The position numbers and the translations under genes were made by a program. Below, in pieces: positions 22,438 through 28,385 of a DNA stretch of 34,836 nt. The DNA is from a virus, in IMG/VR virus record IMGVR_UViG_3300021519_000031, positions 1 through 34,836 of that record; one strand, given 5' to 3'. Within the stretch, counting starts at the first letter, position 1; the number at the start of each line of letters is the position of its first letter. The notes beneath the pieces were generated by a model. That model saw only the letters and a program-made list of their open reading frames with translations, was not told where the DNA came from and searched no databases.

Positions 22438-22510
22438 GCGAATGTAGCTCAGTTGGTAGAGCGCAACCTTGCCAAGGTTGATGTCGTGGGTTCAAGTCCC
22501 ATCATTCGCT
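22438..22510 (+). tRNA. tRNA-Gly (GCC)
   Basis: Acceptor GCGAATG pairs with CATTCGC. Anticodon arm CAACC-TTGCCAA-GGTTG, T-arm GTGGG-TTCAAGT-CCCAT, discriminator T. Confidence 0.93.
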
Positions 22511-22553
22511 CTTGCAGGACGAGTGGGCATACATTCGTTACACTATGGTAGGG

Positions 22554-22582
22554 AGCTTGATGCTCAACATGCCGGTCAAGCT
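22554..22582. repeat. Inverted repeat in tRNA spacer
   Basis: AGCTTGA (22554-22560) and TCAAGCT (22576-22582) form a 7-bp stem around a 15-base loop in the spacer between tRNA-Gly(GCC) and tRNA-Phe. It may be a processing signal or remnant; no T-run follows. Confidence 0.45.
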
Positions 22583-22586
22583 TAAC

Positions 22587-22659
22587 GCCATTGTAGCTCA
22601 GTTGGTAGAGCACTGCCCTGAAGAGGCAGGTGTCGGGGGTTCGACTCCCTCCGATGGCA
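22587..22659 (+). tRNA. tRNA-Phe (GAA)
   Basis: Acceptor GCCATTG pairs with CGATGGC. Anticodon arm CTGCC-CTGAAGA-GGCAG, T-arm GGGGG-TTCGACT-CCCTC. Confidence 0.94.
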
Positions 22660-22680
22660 TTCGCAATATAAAGAATACCA

Positions 22681-22701
22681 TATTCCCAAGTAGTTCAATT
22701 A
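22681..22701 (+). pseudogene. tRNA-Asn 5' fragment upstream of the GroES-like gene
   Basis: TATTCCCAAGTAG at 22681-22693 is identical to 23452-23464, the 5' flank, acceptor and start of the D-arm of tRNA-Asn(GUU). TCA and TT matches continue to about 22700. No anticodon or T-arm follows. The two copies bracket the GroES-like gene and the 23044 gene. Confidence 0.6.
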
Positions 22702-22720
22702 TATTTTTCAAGAGGATATT

Positions 22721-23014
22721 ATGAGAGCATTTAATGATAACATCGTGGTAACAGTTGATGAAACAAAGACAGGTCCCAAGACAACGGCAGGTGGATTGTA
22801 CATTCCAGAATCTGCTATGCAGGAAGATGGACAAATTTTGTCAGGCACCGTGTTCTCAATAGGCGAGATTCCATTGGCATCAGGTGAGTATCGGTTTCCT
22901 TCGGTTCATGTGGGTAATGTTATTTGGTTTGCAAAGTTTAAGGCATCGAAGATAGTGGAAGATGGTGTCACTTATCACATTGTTCCTGAATCAGCAATTC
23001 TCGCTATTAAGTAA
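22721..23014 (+). CDS. GroES-like co-chaperonin
   Basis: A 97-residue Cpn10 family protein. MRAFNDNIVVTVDE gives the first strand. GGLYIPESAMQEDGQILSGTVFSIGE contains the mobile-loop region and barrel strands, and VHVGNVIWFAKFKASKIV..YHIVPESAILAI is the conserved C-terminal barrel. Phage Cpn10 proteins (such as T4 gp31) replace host GroES to enlarge the GroEL chamber for the major capsid protein. The normal GroES roof loop is short here. AAGAGG precedes the ATG. It lies in a block bounded by a tRNA-Asn fragment and an intact tRNA-Asn. Confidence 0.85.
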   Translation: MRAFNDNIVVTVDETKTGPKTTAGGLYIPESAMQEDGQILSGTVFSIGEIPLASGEYRFPSVHVGNVIWFAKFKASKIVEDGVTYHIVPESAILAIK

Positions 23015-23043
23015 CACAAATTTATCATACACAGGAGAATATT

Positions 23044-23445
23044 ATGGCAAAGACAAAGACAGCAAAGAAGGCATCCAAGTTGGCAAAGGTGAAGCCAGAA
23101 CTTCAAACAGTTTTAGACACCACCGATGTCACGGAAGCATTTAGTTCCGTTTTGGAGTCATACCAAAACAATCCCACGCTTATTGCATTTCGAGATATGG
23201 TGGATAACTTGATTGCAACTCATGGTCCCACTGCGGAACTTGTATTCAGTCATGATTCGTATGATGTTGATTGCGTATTAGAATGGTTTGTTGAATTTAC
23301 ACGGGATGAAACTCCTGAGGAAATGAAGTCACGCCTGCAGGCAGAAAAGAAACTACGTGATAATGACAAAAAGTATGAGGCGCAGGAACTTCGTTATGAG
23401 AAGAAAGAATATCTCCGCTTGAAGAAGAAGTTCGAAGGAAAGTAA
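23044..23445 (+). CDS. Unknown charged helical protein
   Basis: A 133-residue protein with a basic Lys/Ala/Thr-rich N-terminus (AKTKTAKKASKLAKVK). The middle is helical (VTEAFSSVLESYQNNPTLIAFRDMV), and an aromatic and acidic segment (SYDVDCVLEWFVEF) follows. The tail is a strongly charged coiled-coil-like helix (residues about 95-133). CAGGAG precedes the ATG. It follows the GroES-like gene and may be co-transcribed with it. No family recognised. Confidence 0.55.
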   Translation: MAKTKTAKKASKLAKVKPELQTVLDTTDVTEAFSSVLESYQNNPTLIAFRDMVDNLIATHGPTAELVFSHDSYDVDCVLEWFVEFTRDETPEEMKSRLQAEKKLRDNDKKYEAQELRYEKKEYLRLKKKFEGK

Positions 23446-23454
23446 TACAGGTAT

Positions 23455-23527
23455 TCCCAAGTAGCTCAGTTGGTAGAGCTGGTGACTGTTAATCACCCTG
23501 TCGGGGGTTCGAGTCCCTCCTTGGGAG
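23455..23527 (+). tRNA. tRNA-Asn (GUU), copy 1
   Basis: Acceptor TCCCAAG pairs with CTTGGGA, discriminator G. Anticodon arm GGTGA-CTGTTAA-TCACC. A 5' fragment of this tRNA recurs at 22681. Confidence 0.94.
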
Positions 23528-23641
23528 CTGTAACGCCGTGAGAATGTCTTCCTACCATGTACGTCTGGTGTAGGTATAGTCACCTCACTCTTCACCGCCA
23601 GTTGAGGAAAGCGCACGGAGTCATGACCCGAACTGGCATTT
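23528..23641 (+). other. Structured noncoding spacer in the tRNA array
   Basis: A 114-base gap with no plausible gene but clear pairing. GCCAGTT (23597-23603) matches AACTGGC (23631-23637) as a 7-bp stem. CCTAC and GTAGG (about 23551 and 23571) can form another hairpin. It may be a small RNA or a tRNA-processing element. No known RNA family is recognised; a GAGGAAAG motif is too short to call RNase P. Confidence 0.35.
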
Positions 23642-23715
23642 GGGGTGGTAGCATAATTGGTTAATGCCCCGCACTGTCACTGCGGAGATTGCGGGTTCGA
23701 GCCCCGTCCATCCCG
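23642..23715 (+). tRNA. tRNA-Asp (GUC)
   Basis: Acceptor GGGGTGG pairs with CCATCCC, discriminator G. Anticodon arm CCGCA-CTGTCAC-TGCGG, T-arm GCGGG-TTCGAGC-CCCGT. Confidence 0.93.
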
Positions 23716-23740
23716 TTTCTCTTTCTGTAGGAGTGTTACT

Positions 23741-23860
23741 ATGCTATCAGGATTACTATTAGTGGTGATGTGTGTGATTGGATACAAATTAGATAAGATG
23801 GATGAAAAACTGAATATCATTATTAAAGAACTTCGTATTGATGGCTGGGCAATAAAGTAA
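23741..23860 (+). CDS. 39-residue membrane peptide
   Basis: MLSGLLLVVMCVIGYKLDKM begins a 39-residue protein with one N-terminal membrane helix followed by a charged amphipathic helix (DEKLNIIIKELRIDGWAIK). TAGGAG lies 8 bases before the ATG. The frame is open further upstream but that part is tRNA-Asp sequence, so 23741 is the true start. Lies between tRNA-Asp and tRNA-Asn copy 2. Confidence 0.5.
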   Translation: MLSGLLLVVMCVIGYKLDKMDEKLNIIIKELRIDGWAIK

Positions 23861-23864
23861 GCAT

Positions 23865-23937
23865 TGGGGTGTAGCTCAATTGGCAGAGCATCGCACTGTT
23901 AATGCGACGGTTGGTGGTTCGAGTCCACCCGCCCCAG
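23865..23937 (+). tRNA. tRNA-Asn (GUU), copy 2
   Basis: Acceptor TGGGGTG pairs with CGCCCCA, discriminator G. Anticodon arm TCGCA-CTGTTAA-TGCGA. Same anticodon as the tRNA at 23455 but a different body, so not a recent duplicate. Confidence 0.93.
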
Positions 23938-23939
23938 TT

Positions 23940-24021
23940 GGGAGTGTCGCCTAGCGGCAATGGCAGGAGACTGTAAATCTCCCGGTGTAAACCTACGATG
24001 GTTCGAGTCCATCCACTCCCA
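23940..24021 (+). tRNA. tRNA-Tyr (GUA)
   Basis: Acceptor GGGAGTG pairs with CACTCCC. Anticodon arm GGAGA-CTGTAAA-TCTCC. The 14-base variable arm (CGGTGTAAACCTAC) fits bacterial class II tRNA-Tyr. Confidence 0.93.
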
Positions 24022-24025
24022 CTAT

Positions 24026-24099
24026 ACACCAGTAGCTCAGTTGGTTAGAGCACACGCCTGATAAGCGTGAGGTCAATGGTTCAACTCCATTCTGGTGTA
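24026..24099 (+). tRNA. tRNA-Ile (GAU)
   Basis: Acceptor ACACCAG pairs with CTGGTGT. Anticodon arm CACGC-CTGATAA-GCGTG, T-arm AATGG-TTCAACT-CCATT. Confidence 0.93.
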
Positions 24100-24108
24100 T
24101 CCCATGTA

Positions 24109-24137
24109 TTGACAAATATGGCACACTGTAGTATATT
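24109..24137 (+). promoter_or_regulatory. Early sigma70-type promoter of the uvsE operon
   Basis: TTGACA (24109-24114), 17-base spacer, TATATT (24132-24137), then ACA. CTGTA and TACAG (24126-24130, 24137-24141) mirror each other around the -10 box. GAGG precedes the uvsE ATG at 24163. Confidence 0.82.
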
Positions 24138-24162
24138 ACAGTATAACTTCAAGTGAGGATAT

Positions 24163-25059
24163 ATGCCACATCAGGTTGGTTATTGCTGTATCAATACGAC
24201 ATTGGGCAAGCAAAAAATCATGACGGGCAGAACCATGCGCCAAGCCTCGTTTCTTGAGGATACCCATCTGGTACGCACCTCTTTGCTGGCGTTGCAAAAT
24301 GTACAAGATTTGGTAAAAATATTGCGCTGGAATGCGGAACACCATGTCAAGGTGTATCGTATTGGCAGTAACATCTTTCCTTGGAATTCAGAATATCACC
24401 TCACGGATTTGCCTGACATTTCAAAAATTCTTGAGGTGATGAAACAGGCAGGTGAGGTGATTCAAGCATCAGGACAACGTGTGTCATTTCATCCTGACCA
24501 TTTTGTTAAGCTAGGTACGGTGAAGGACGATGTAGCGCGCCGTTCCATTCATGATTTAAATCACCACGATGAATTAATGACCATGCTTCAACTACCCACC
24601 AATCATTATTATCCGTTAAACATTCATGTTGGCATGAATTACAGTAAGGATGTCATTCAGCGATTCATTGAACGATTCGACATGCTCAAGGATACAACCC
24701 GCCAGCGGCTCGTTGTGGAAAATGATGACAAGGCAAACTCCTTCTCAGTAAGACAGTTGTACGAGGACATTTATTCACATATCAAAACACCCATCACGTT
24801 TGATTATTTTCATCATACATTTCATCCTGACATGCTAACATCAGCAGATGCCGCGCGTTTGGCGGCGTCAACATGGGATTGTACACCGTTGTTTCATTAC
24901 AGCGAGAGCAAGAATTTAAATGAGCACCTATCAGGAAATGCTCGCGCCCATGCGGATTATGTATTTCAACCTATCGACGATTACAATCTACATATTGACA
25001 TTGATTTAGAAGCAAAGGCAAAAGAAAAGGCGCTGTTTAAATATTGGGAACTGTCATGA
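24163..25059 (+). CDS. uvsE: UV damage endonuclease UvsE/UVDE
   Basis: A 298-residue TIM-barrel endonuclease that nicks DNA 5' to pyrimidine dimers and other lesions to start excision repair. Family blocks are visible in order: VGYCCINTTLG (5-15), ILRWNAEHHVKVYRIGSNIFPW (53-74), VSFHPDHFVKLG (metal His), NIHVGMNYSKD, LVVENDDK (catalytic Glu) and ITFDYFHHTFHP (paired His metal site). Length is normal for bacterial UvsE. It is the first gene of an early operon, which suggests repair of phage DNA damaged by sunlight, and so a sunlit aquatic habitat. ATGA overlap with the next gene. Confidence 0.9.
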   Translation: MPHQVGYCCINTTLGKQKIMTGRTMRQASFLEDTHLVRTSLLALQNVQDLVKILRWNAEHHVKVYRIGSNIFPWNSEYHLTDLPDISKILEVMKQAGEVIQASGQRVSFHPDHFVKLGTVKDDVARRSIHDLNHHDELMTMLQLPTNHYYPLNIHVGMNYSKDVIQRFIERFDMLKDTTRQRLVVENDDKANSFSVRQLYEDIYSHIKTPITFDYFHHTFHPDMLTSADAARLAASTWDCTPLFHYSESKNLNEHLSGNARAHADYVFQPIDDYNLHIDIDLEAKAKEKALFKYWELS

Positions 25060-25826
25060 ACGGTATTCGAAGAAAAAACTATCTATTCAAGTATTTGCAT
25101 GTCCATGTTGGAAATTCATTGGGCGATGTGATTGTATGCACAGGCATCATTCATCACTTGGCAAAGAGCACGGAAACGTTGATTCTGGACACTAATCCAT
25201 TCTATAAAGAATCCTTGATGTGTTTGTTCAGTGACTTCCCAAATATTCTGCCGCTCACGAAAACGGAGTATGCTATTTTCAAGCAGGACAAGGGACCCAT
25301 TGAAGAAATTGTTGCTCCCAGTGCATCCTCCATGCCGATTGTATTTCCTAACGGTGAAAAGGGGTCTGCTCCTTTTGCATGGGAACGTCAGCATTATGAG
25401 AACTTTGATTTACCCTTTTCTACCCGCTACACGCAGTTTCACATGCCTAGGCACATTCCCAATGCCCACGCGCTCTATGAGACACTCACGGAAGGGGAAG
25501 AGAATTACATTGTAACGAATCGCTTTATGGGTGTTGAGTTAAACTATGCCAATTACTTTATTGACCGCTGGAACCCGCATAAGTATAAGGTGATTGACAT
25601 CACGCCCCACATGACCACGAACGTTTTTGATTTTGTTGAGTTGTTTAGACATGCCAAGCAGATTCATGTGGTGCCAACCAGCATCCATCAATTAGTCGAT
25701 AGCATGGTCAATGATATCTCCGGAGAATTGTTTTTCCATAACATTCGTGCAAATTTTTGGAGTCCTGTGAATTGTCAATTTAATGAATATCGTTGGAAAA
25801 TCATTAACTATTTGGATAAGATATGA
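25056..25826 (+). CDS. Glycosyltransferase-like protein (GT9/GT-B resemblance)
   Basis: A 256-residue protein started at the ATG at 25056 (ATGA overlap with uvsE); a TTG at 25044 is also in frame. HVHVGNSLGDVIVCTGIIHHLAKS near residues 14-37 resembles the N-terminal GDxLxxTPxIRxLK-like segment of family 9 (heptosyl) transferases. IHVVPTSIHQLVDSMVN near residues 205-222 resembles their C-terminal donor-site helix (NSSxxHLxxAL). The resemblance is by layout only. It lies between uvsE and a methyltransferase-like gene, so the three may modify DNA, virions or the cell surface. Confidence 0.5.
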   Translation: MNGIRRKNYLFKYLHVHVGNSLGDVIVCTGIIHHLAKSTETLILDTNPFYKESLMCLFSDFPNILPLTKTEYAIFKQDKGPIEEIVAPSASSMPIVFPNGEKGSAPFAWERQHYENFDLPFSTRYTQFHMPRHIPNAHALYETLTEGEENYIVTNRFMGVELNYANYFIDRWNPHKYKVIDITPHMTTNVFDFVELFRHAKQIHVVPTSIHQLVDSMVNDISGELFFHNIRANFWSPVNCQFNEYRWKIINYLDKI

Positions 25827-26437
25827 CACAACTCTGCACACTTCCTGAAAAAATCTTTGAACCCTACAATATTGAGAATTTTGTTGAGACAGGGTGCTGG
25901 ATTGGAGAAGGCATTAAATATGCATCCCACCTCGGTATTCGCAACATTTTTAGTTGTGATATTGATGAGCATGCCGTACTAGTATCTCGGCAGGTGGTAC
26001 CTGACTCACACATTTATCATGCGGATAGCAAAGAATTTCTACGAACCGTATTACCTACCCTTCGTGGAATTACAATGTTTTGGTTAGATGCTCACTTTCC
26101 CAATGAACCATGGTCACAAGGATTTATTGATAGTGCGGCACAGCAGTTAGACTTGCCAGAAAAAAAGAAAATTGATATTCATGAGGACTATGAATTTCCC
26201 TTGTTCGATGAGATAGCTCTTATCAAAGAATTGAAATACAATTACACACAAGATATTTTCTTCTGCGATGATGTGCGTGTTTTCTATGATGAACAGAATC
26301 CTATGTTTCAGCCTGAGACACCTAGAGAACATCGAGTGTACAATCGCTGGAAAGAATTCACCAATGTATTATCCAAGACACACCGCCTTGAAGTCATCAT
26401 GATAGGAGAAGGCGTTGGTATGTGGGTTCCGAAGTGA
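25823..26437 (+). CDS. SAM-dependent methyltransferase-like protein
   Basis: A 204-residue Rossmann-like protein. NFVETGCWIGEGIKYASHLG (residues 18-37) is a class I methyltransferase motif I, IFSCDIDEHAVLVSR the motif II acidic strand, and MFWLDAHFP the motif IV strand. The C-terminal part is acidic and aromatic (FFCDDVRVFYDEQNPMF). It overlaps the GT-like gene by ATGA. Phage relatives are often annotated FkbM-like or sugar methyltransferases. The substrate is unknown; a sugar made or moved by the upstream GT is a fair guess. Confidence 0.65.
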   Translation: MTQLCTLPEKIFEPYNIENFVETGCWIGEGIKYASHLGIRNIFSCDIDEHAVLVSRQVVPDSHIYHADSKEFLRTVLPTLRGITMFWLDAHFPNEPWSQGFIDSAAQQLDLPEKKKIDIHEDYEFPLFDEIALIKELKYNYTQDIFFCDDVRVFYDEQNPMFQPETPREHRVYNRWKEFTNVLSKTHRLEVIMIGEGVGMWVPK

Positions 26438-26460
26438 CAGAAGATGAAATAGAAAAGTTC

Positions 26461-26532
26461 GCCCCTATCGTCTAATGGATAAGATAACGCTCTTCTAAAG
26501 CGTCTATGTAGGTTCGACTCCTGCTAGGGGCA
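26461..26532 (+). tRNA. tRNA-Arg (UCU)
   Basis: Acceptor GCCCCTA pairs with TAGGGGC. Anticodon arm ACGCT-CTTCTAA-AGCGT. Reads AGA/AGG. Confidence 0.93.
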
Positions 26533-26533
26533 T

Positions 26534-26618
26534 GGACAGTTGGCTGAGTGGTCTAAAGCAGCCGATTACTAATCGGCAGGAGTGAAAGCTTCCGTGGGTT
26601 CGAATCCTACACTGTCCG
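26534..26618 (+). tRNA. tRNA-Ser (ACU), unusual anticodon
   Basis: Acceptor GGACAGT pairs with ACTGTCC, discriminator G and a long variable arm, all serine features. Anticodon arm GCCGA-TTACTAA-TCGGC puts ACT at positions 34-36; bacteria normally use GCU for AGY codons. Its T-arm and 3' end recur inverted at 33621-33650. Confidence 0.85.
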
Positions 26619-26645
26619 TGCATTAACGATTATATATAGTCATAA

Positions 26646-26718
26646 CGGAAAATAGCTCAATTGGTAGAGCACACGCTTTGGGAGCGTGGGGTTGCAGGTT
26701 CAAGTCCTGTTTTTCCGA
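26646..26718 (+). tRNA. tRNA-Pro (UGG)
   Basis: Acceptor CGGAAAA pairs with TTTTCCG. Anticodon arm CACGC-TTTGGGA-GCGTG. C1-G72 is typical of tRNA-Pro. Confidence 0.93.
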
Positions 26719-26742
26719 CTAACATTTAACAGCAGAGGGAGT

Positions 26743-26925
26743 ATGCATAAAATTATCAACTATATTATAAATATTCCGAGAAAACAAAAAGTCATGGCAT
26801 TCAAAGCGGTGTTATTCTTCGCGCTTATGCTGTGTGGTTTCTATTGGTATAAGATTGAAGTGACTAAAGAAAATGTTATAGAGTTTTTTCAAGGCGGTGA
26901 CATTCAAAGGTCACTTCGGGATTAA
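26743..26925 (+). CDS. 60-residue single-helix membrane protein
   Basis: MHKIINYIINIPRKQKVMAF begins a 60-residue protein with an amphipathic basic N-terminus, one membrane helix at about residues 18-36 and an acidic C-terminal tail (TKENVIEFFQGGD). GAGGGAG sits 3-9 bases upstream of the ATG at 26743. Earlier in-frame ATGs lie inside tRNA-Pro and are rejected. Between tRNA-Pro and tRNA-Cys. Function unknown. Confidence 0.52.
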   Translation: MHKIINYIINIPRKQKVMAFKAVLFFALMLCGFYWYKIEVTKENVIEFFQGGDIQRSLRD

Positions 26926-26931
26926 TACATC

Positions 26932-27005
26932 GGGCATGTGGTGAAGTGGTCTAACACAGTGGTCTGCAAAACCTCGATTCGTCGGTTCAAATCCGACCAT
27001 GCCCT
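26932..27005 (+). tRNA. tRNA-Cys (GCA)
   Basis: Acceptor GGGCATG pairs with CATGCCC, discriminator T (cysteine identity). Loop CTGCAAA, T-arm GTCGG-TTCAAAT-CCGAC. One mismatch in the anticodon stem. Confidence 0.88.
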
Positions 27006-27007
27006 TT

Positions 27008-27080
27008 AGGTCCATGGCTCAATTGGTAGAGCATCGGTCTCCAAAACCGAGGGTTGGGGGTTCGACTCCCTCTGGGCCTG
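27008..27080 (+). tRNA. tRNA-Trp (CCA)
   Basis: Acceptor AGGTCCA pairs with TGGGCCT, discriminator G. Anticodon arm TCGGT-CTCCAAA-ACCGA. Last tRNA of the array. Confidence 0.93.
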
Positions 27081-27124
27081 TTCCGAGAAATACTCGGAGA
27101 TTCAACAATTTCAAAGGAGTGATT

Positions 27125-27301
27125 ATGTCCAAGTTTTTCCTTGCAGTCGTTGTTGTAACACTTTCAGCTTGCGCTCCCAAGGGTGCCGCTGAAATACAGG
27201 AAGATGTGAAGCCCGCTGCCCCTGCCGCTGCCGCTCCTGCTGATACCACAGCAACTACATGTGACATCGCTACCAAGAAGTGTGAGGCTGTTGCCAAGTA
27301 A
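27125..27301 (+). CDS. Small Ala/Pro-rich lipoprotein
   Basis: A 58-residue protein with a signal peptide II: basic start, hydrophobic run and lipobox LSAC with Cys16 as the probable lipidation site. The mature part is APKGAAEIQEDVKPAAPAAA followed by a Thr/Cys-containing tail with two further cysteines. The true ATG is 27125 (AAGGAG upstream); the longer frame reads back through tRNA-Trp. A small outer-membrane lipoprotein could be an outer spanin, but it is far from the lysis genes. Confidence 0.68.
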   Translation: MSKFFLAVVVVTLSACAPKGAAEIQEDVKPAAPAAAAPADTTATTCDIATKKCEAVAK

Positions 27302-27331
27302 GTTTCCTTAAATATGCGAGACTAATATATT

Positions 27332-27817
27332 ATGAAAAAGAAAAAGATTAATTATTCTGAAGTGATTGAATACATCAATAAGCAAACACCTGAGACTCGC
27401 ATATATCTGGGTGCCGACTCTGAGCGGTATCGAAAGAATGGGAAATGGATGGCAGATTACACCCTGGCAGTTGTCGTGCATATTGACGGCTGCCACGGGT
27501 GTAAAATCTTCGGTGAGATTCAAACAGAGATTGACTATGACCAGAAACAAGAACGTCCTGTTATTCGTCTTATGACTGAAGTGTATAAGGTTGCCGATTT
27601 ATATTTGAAACTTGCTGATGCGCTTGTGGATAGACATGTAGAAATTCACTTAGACATTAATCCCGAAGAAGAACATGCTAGTAATGCTGTTGTACAGCAA
27701 GCAATTGGATACATCAAGGGTGTCTGTCAGCTTACTCCACAAATCAAGCCTGAAGCGTTTGCAGCCTCGTATGCCGCAGATAGACTCAAGGAAGTGTTAA
27801 TTTCGCAATACATCTAG
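27332..27817 (+). CDS. YkuK-type RNase H-fold nuclease (DUF458)
   Basis: A 161-residue protein. RIYLGADSERYRKNGKW near residues 24-40 carries the first catalytic Asp of the DUF458/YkuK family. YTLAVVVHIDG, a conserved Arg block (RPVIRLMTEVYKVADLYLKLAD) and HLDINPEEEHASNAV (acidic metal site) follow in family order. YkuK proteins are predicted RNase H-like nucleases of unknown substrate, so nucleic-acid cleavage is inferred. Its TAG stop touches the late promoter at 27818. Confidence 0.75.
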   Translation: MKKKKINYSEVIEYINKQTPETRIYLGADSERYRKNGKWMADYTLAVVVHIDGCHGCKIFGEIQTEIDYDQKQERPVIRLMTEVYKVADLYLKLADALVDRHVEIHLDINPEEEHASNAVVQQAIGYIKGVCQLTPQIKPEAFAASYAADRLKEVLISQYI

Positions 27818-27825
27818 TATAAATA
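27818..27825 (+). promoter_or_regulatory. T4-type late promoter of the exported-protein operon
   Basis: Exact TATAAATA followed by GT, starting at the base after the YkuK-type stop codon. It is 75 bases before the ATG at 27900 and would transcribe the whole 27900-33620 operon late in infection. Confidence 0.72.
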
Positions 27826-27837
27826 GTAGCACAACAG

Positions 27838-27877
27838 ACCCTATGATTTCTACTTCGTTATGTAAAAATCATAGGGT
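27838..27877 (+). promoter_or_regulatory. 12-bp hairpin at the start of the late export transcript
   Basis: ACCCTATGATTT (27838-27849) pairs perfectly with AAATCATAGGGT (27866-27877) around a 16-base loop. It begins about 13 bases after the late promoter, so it would be the 5' leader hairpin of the transcript. There is no strong T-run after it. It may protect the mRNA, control the 27900 start or end upstream transcription. Confidence 0.65.
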
Positions 27878-27899
27878 TTCCCTTATCTAGGAGTCTGAA

Positions 27900-28382
27900 A
27901 TGTTATCAAACATCATAAGTCTTGTTATGGTGAGTATGCTAAACATTATGCCCTTGAGCGCAACCAAACAAATGTTTGTTGAAAAGGTGGAAAACCAAGT
28001 GCAAATTGGTGCTCTTGCAGGTAGCAGAAATCTTGAATTTGGTGTGAAAAATATCCTTGAAGAAGCATTACTTGAAAAAGACTATGAATTAAAGCCTGAT
28101 GCCGCATTACATCTCAAGGTGGAAATCATATATCTTGATGTGTTAAATACAAAAAAGAATATTTCTGTGTTTCATAGCAGTGATGAAGCAGTTGTTATTC
28201 GTATGAAAGGCACCTTATATCTGAATGGGAAGAAAATCAAGGACACGTTTGTTGAAGAATCATCCTCGGAAATTTCCATGAGTACATTAATTATTGATAA
28301 TGGCGGTAAATTTAACCAAACAAGTTTAAGTAATGCACTGAAAAAAGCCAGTGTTGCACTTGTCAATAAACTCACGGAGTAA
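27900..28382 (+). CDS. Exported protein of unknown fold, first gene of the export operon
   Basis: A 160-residue protein with an N-terminal hydrophobic segment (about residues 1-19, SLVMVSMLNIMPLSA) that looks like a signal peptide. The mature part is alternating strands and helices (AALHLKVEIIYLDVLN, GTLYLNGKKIKDTFVEESSSEI, SNALKKASVALVNKL), similar in layout to periplasmic accessory proteins of CsgG/LpoB-like systems (DUF-type, by pattern only). CTAGGAG precedes the ATG, after the leader hairpin. It could partner the CsgG-like protein encoded at 30788. Confidence 0.6.
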   Translation: MLSNIISLVMVSMLNIMPLSATKQMFVEKVENQVQIGALAGSRNLEFGVKNILEEALLEKDYELKPDAALHLKVEIIYLDVLNTKKNISVFHSSDEAVVIRMKGTLYLNGKKIKDTFVEESSSEISMSTLIIDNGGKFNQTSLSNALKKASVALVNKLTE

Positions 28383-28385
28383 GCA

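Noticed and set aside
21783-22495. Minus-strand frames across the tRNA array
   Set aside because: They translate tRNA sequence backwards (repeated RVGLEPTS-like strings from T-arms) and are a known artefact.
23604-23630. GAGGAAAG motif considered as an RNase P RNA core
   Set aside because: Only a short match with no other conserved RNase P elements; the region is too short.
27125-27301. Small lipoprotein considered as an outer spanin
   Set aside because: Size and lipobox fit, but it is not nested in or next to an inner-spanin gene and lies 25 kb from the lysis genes; kept as an unspecific lipoprotein.
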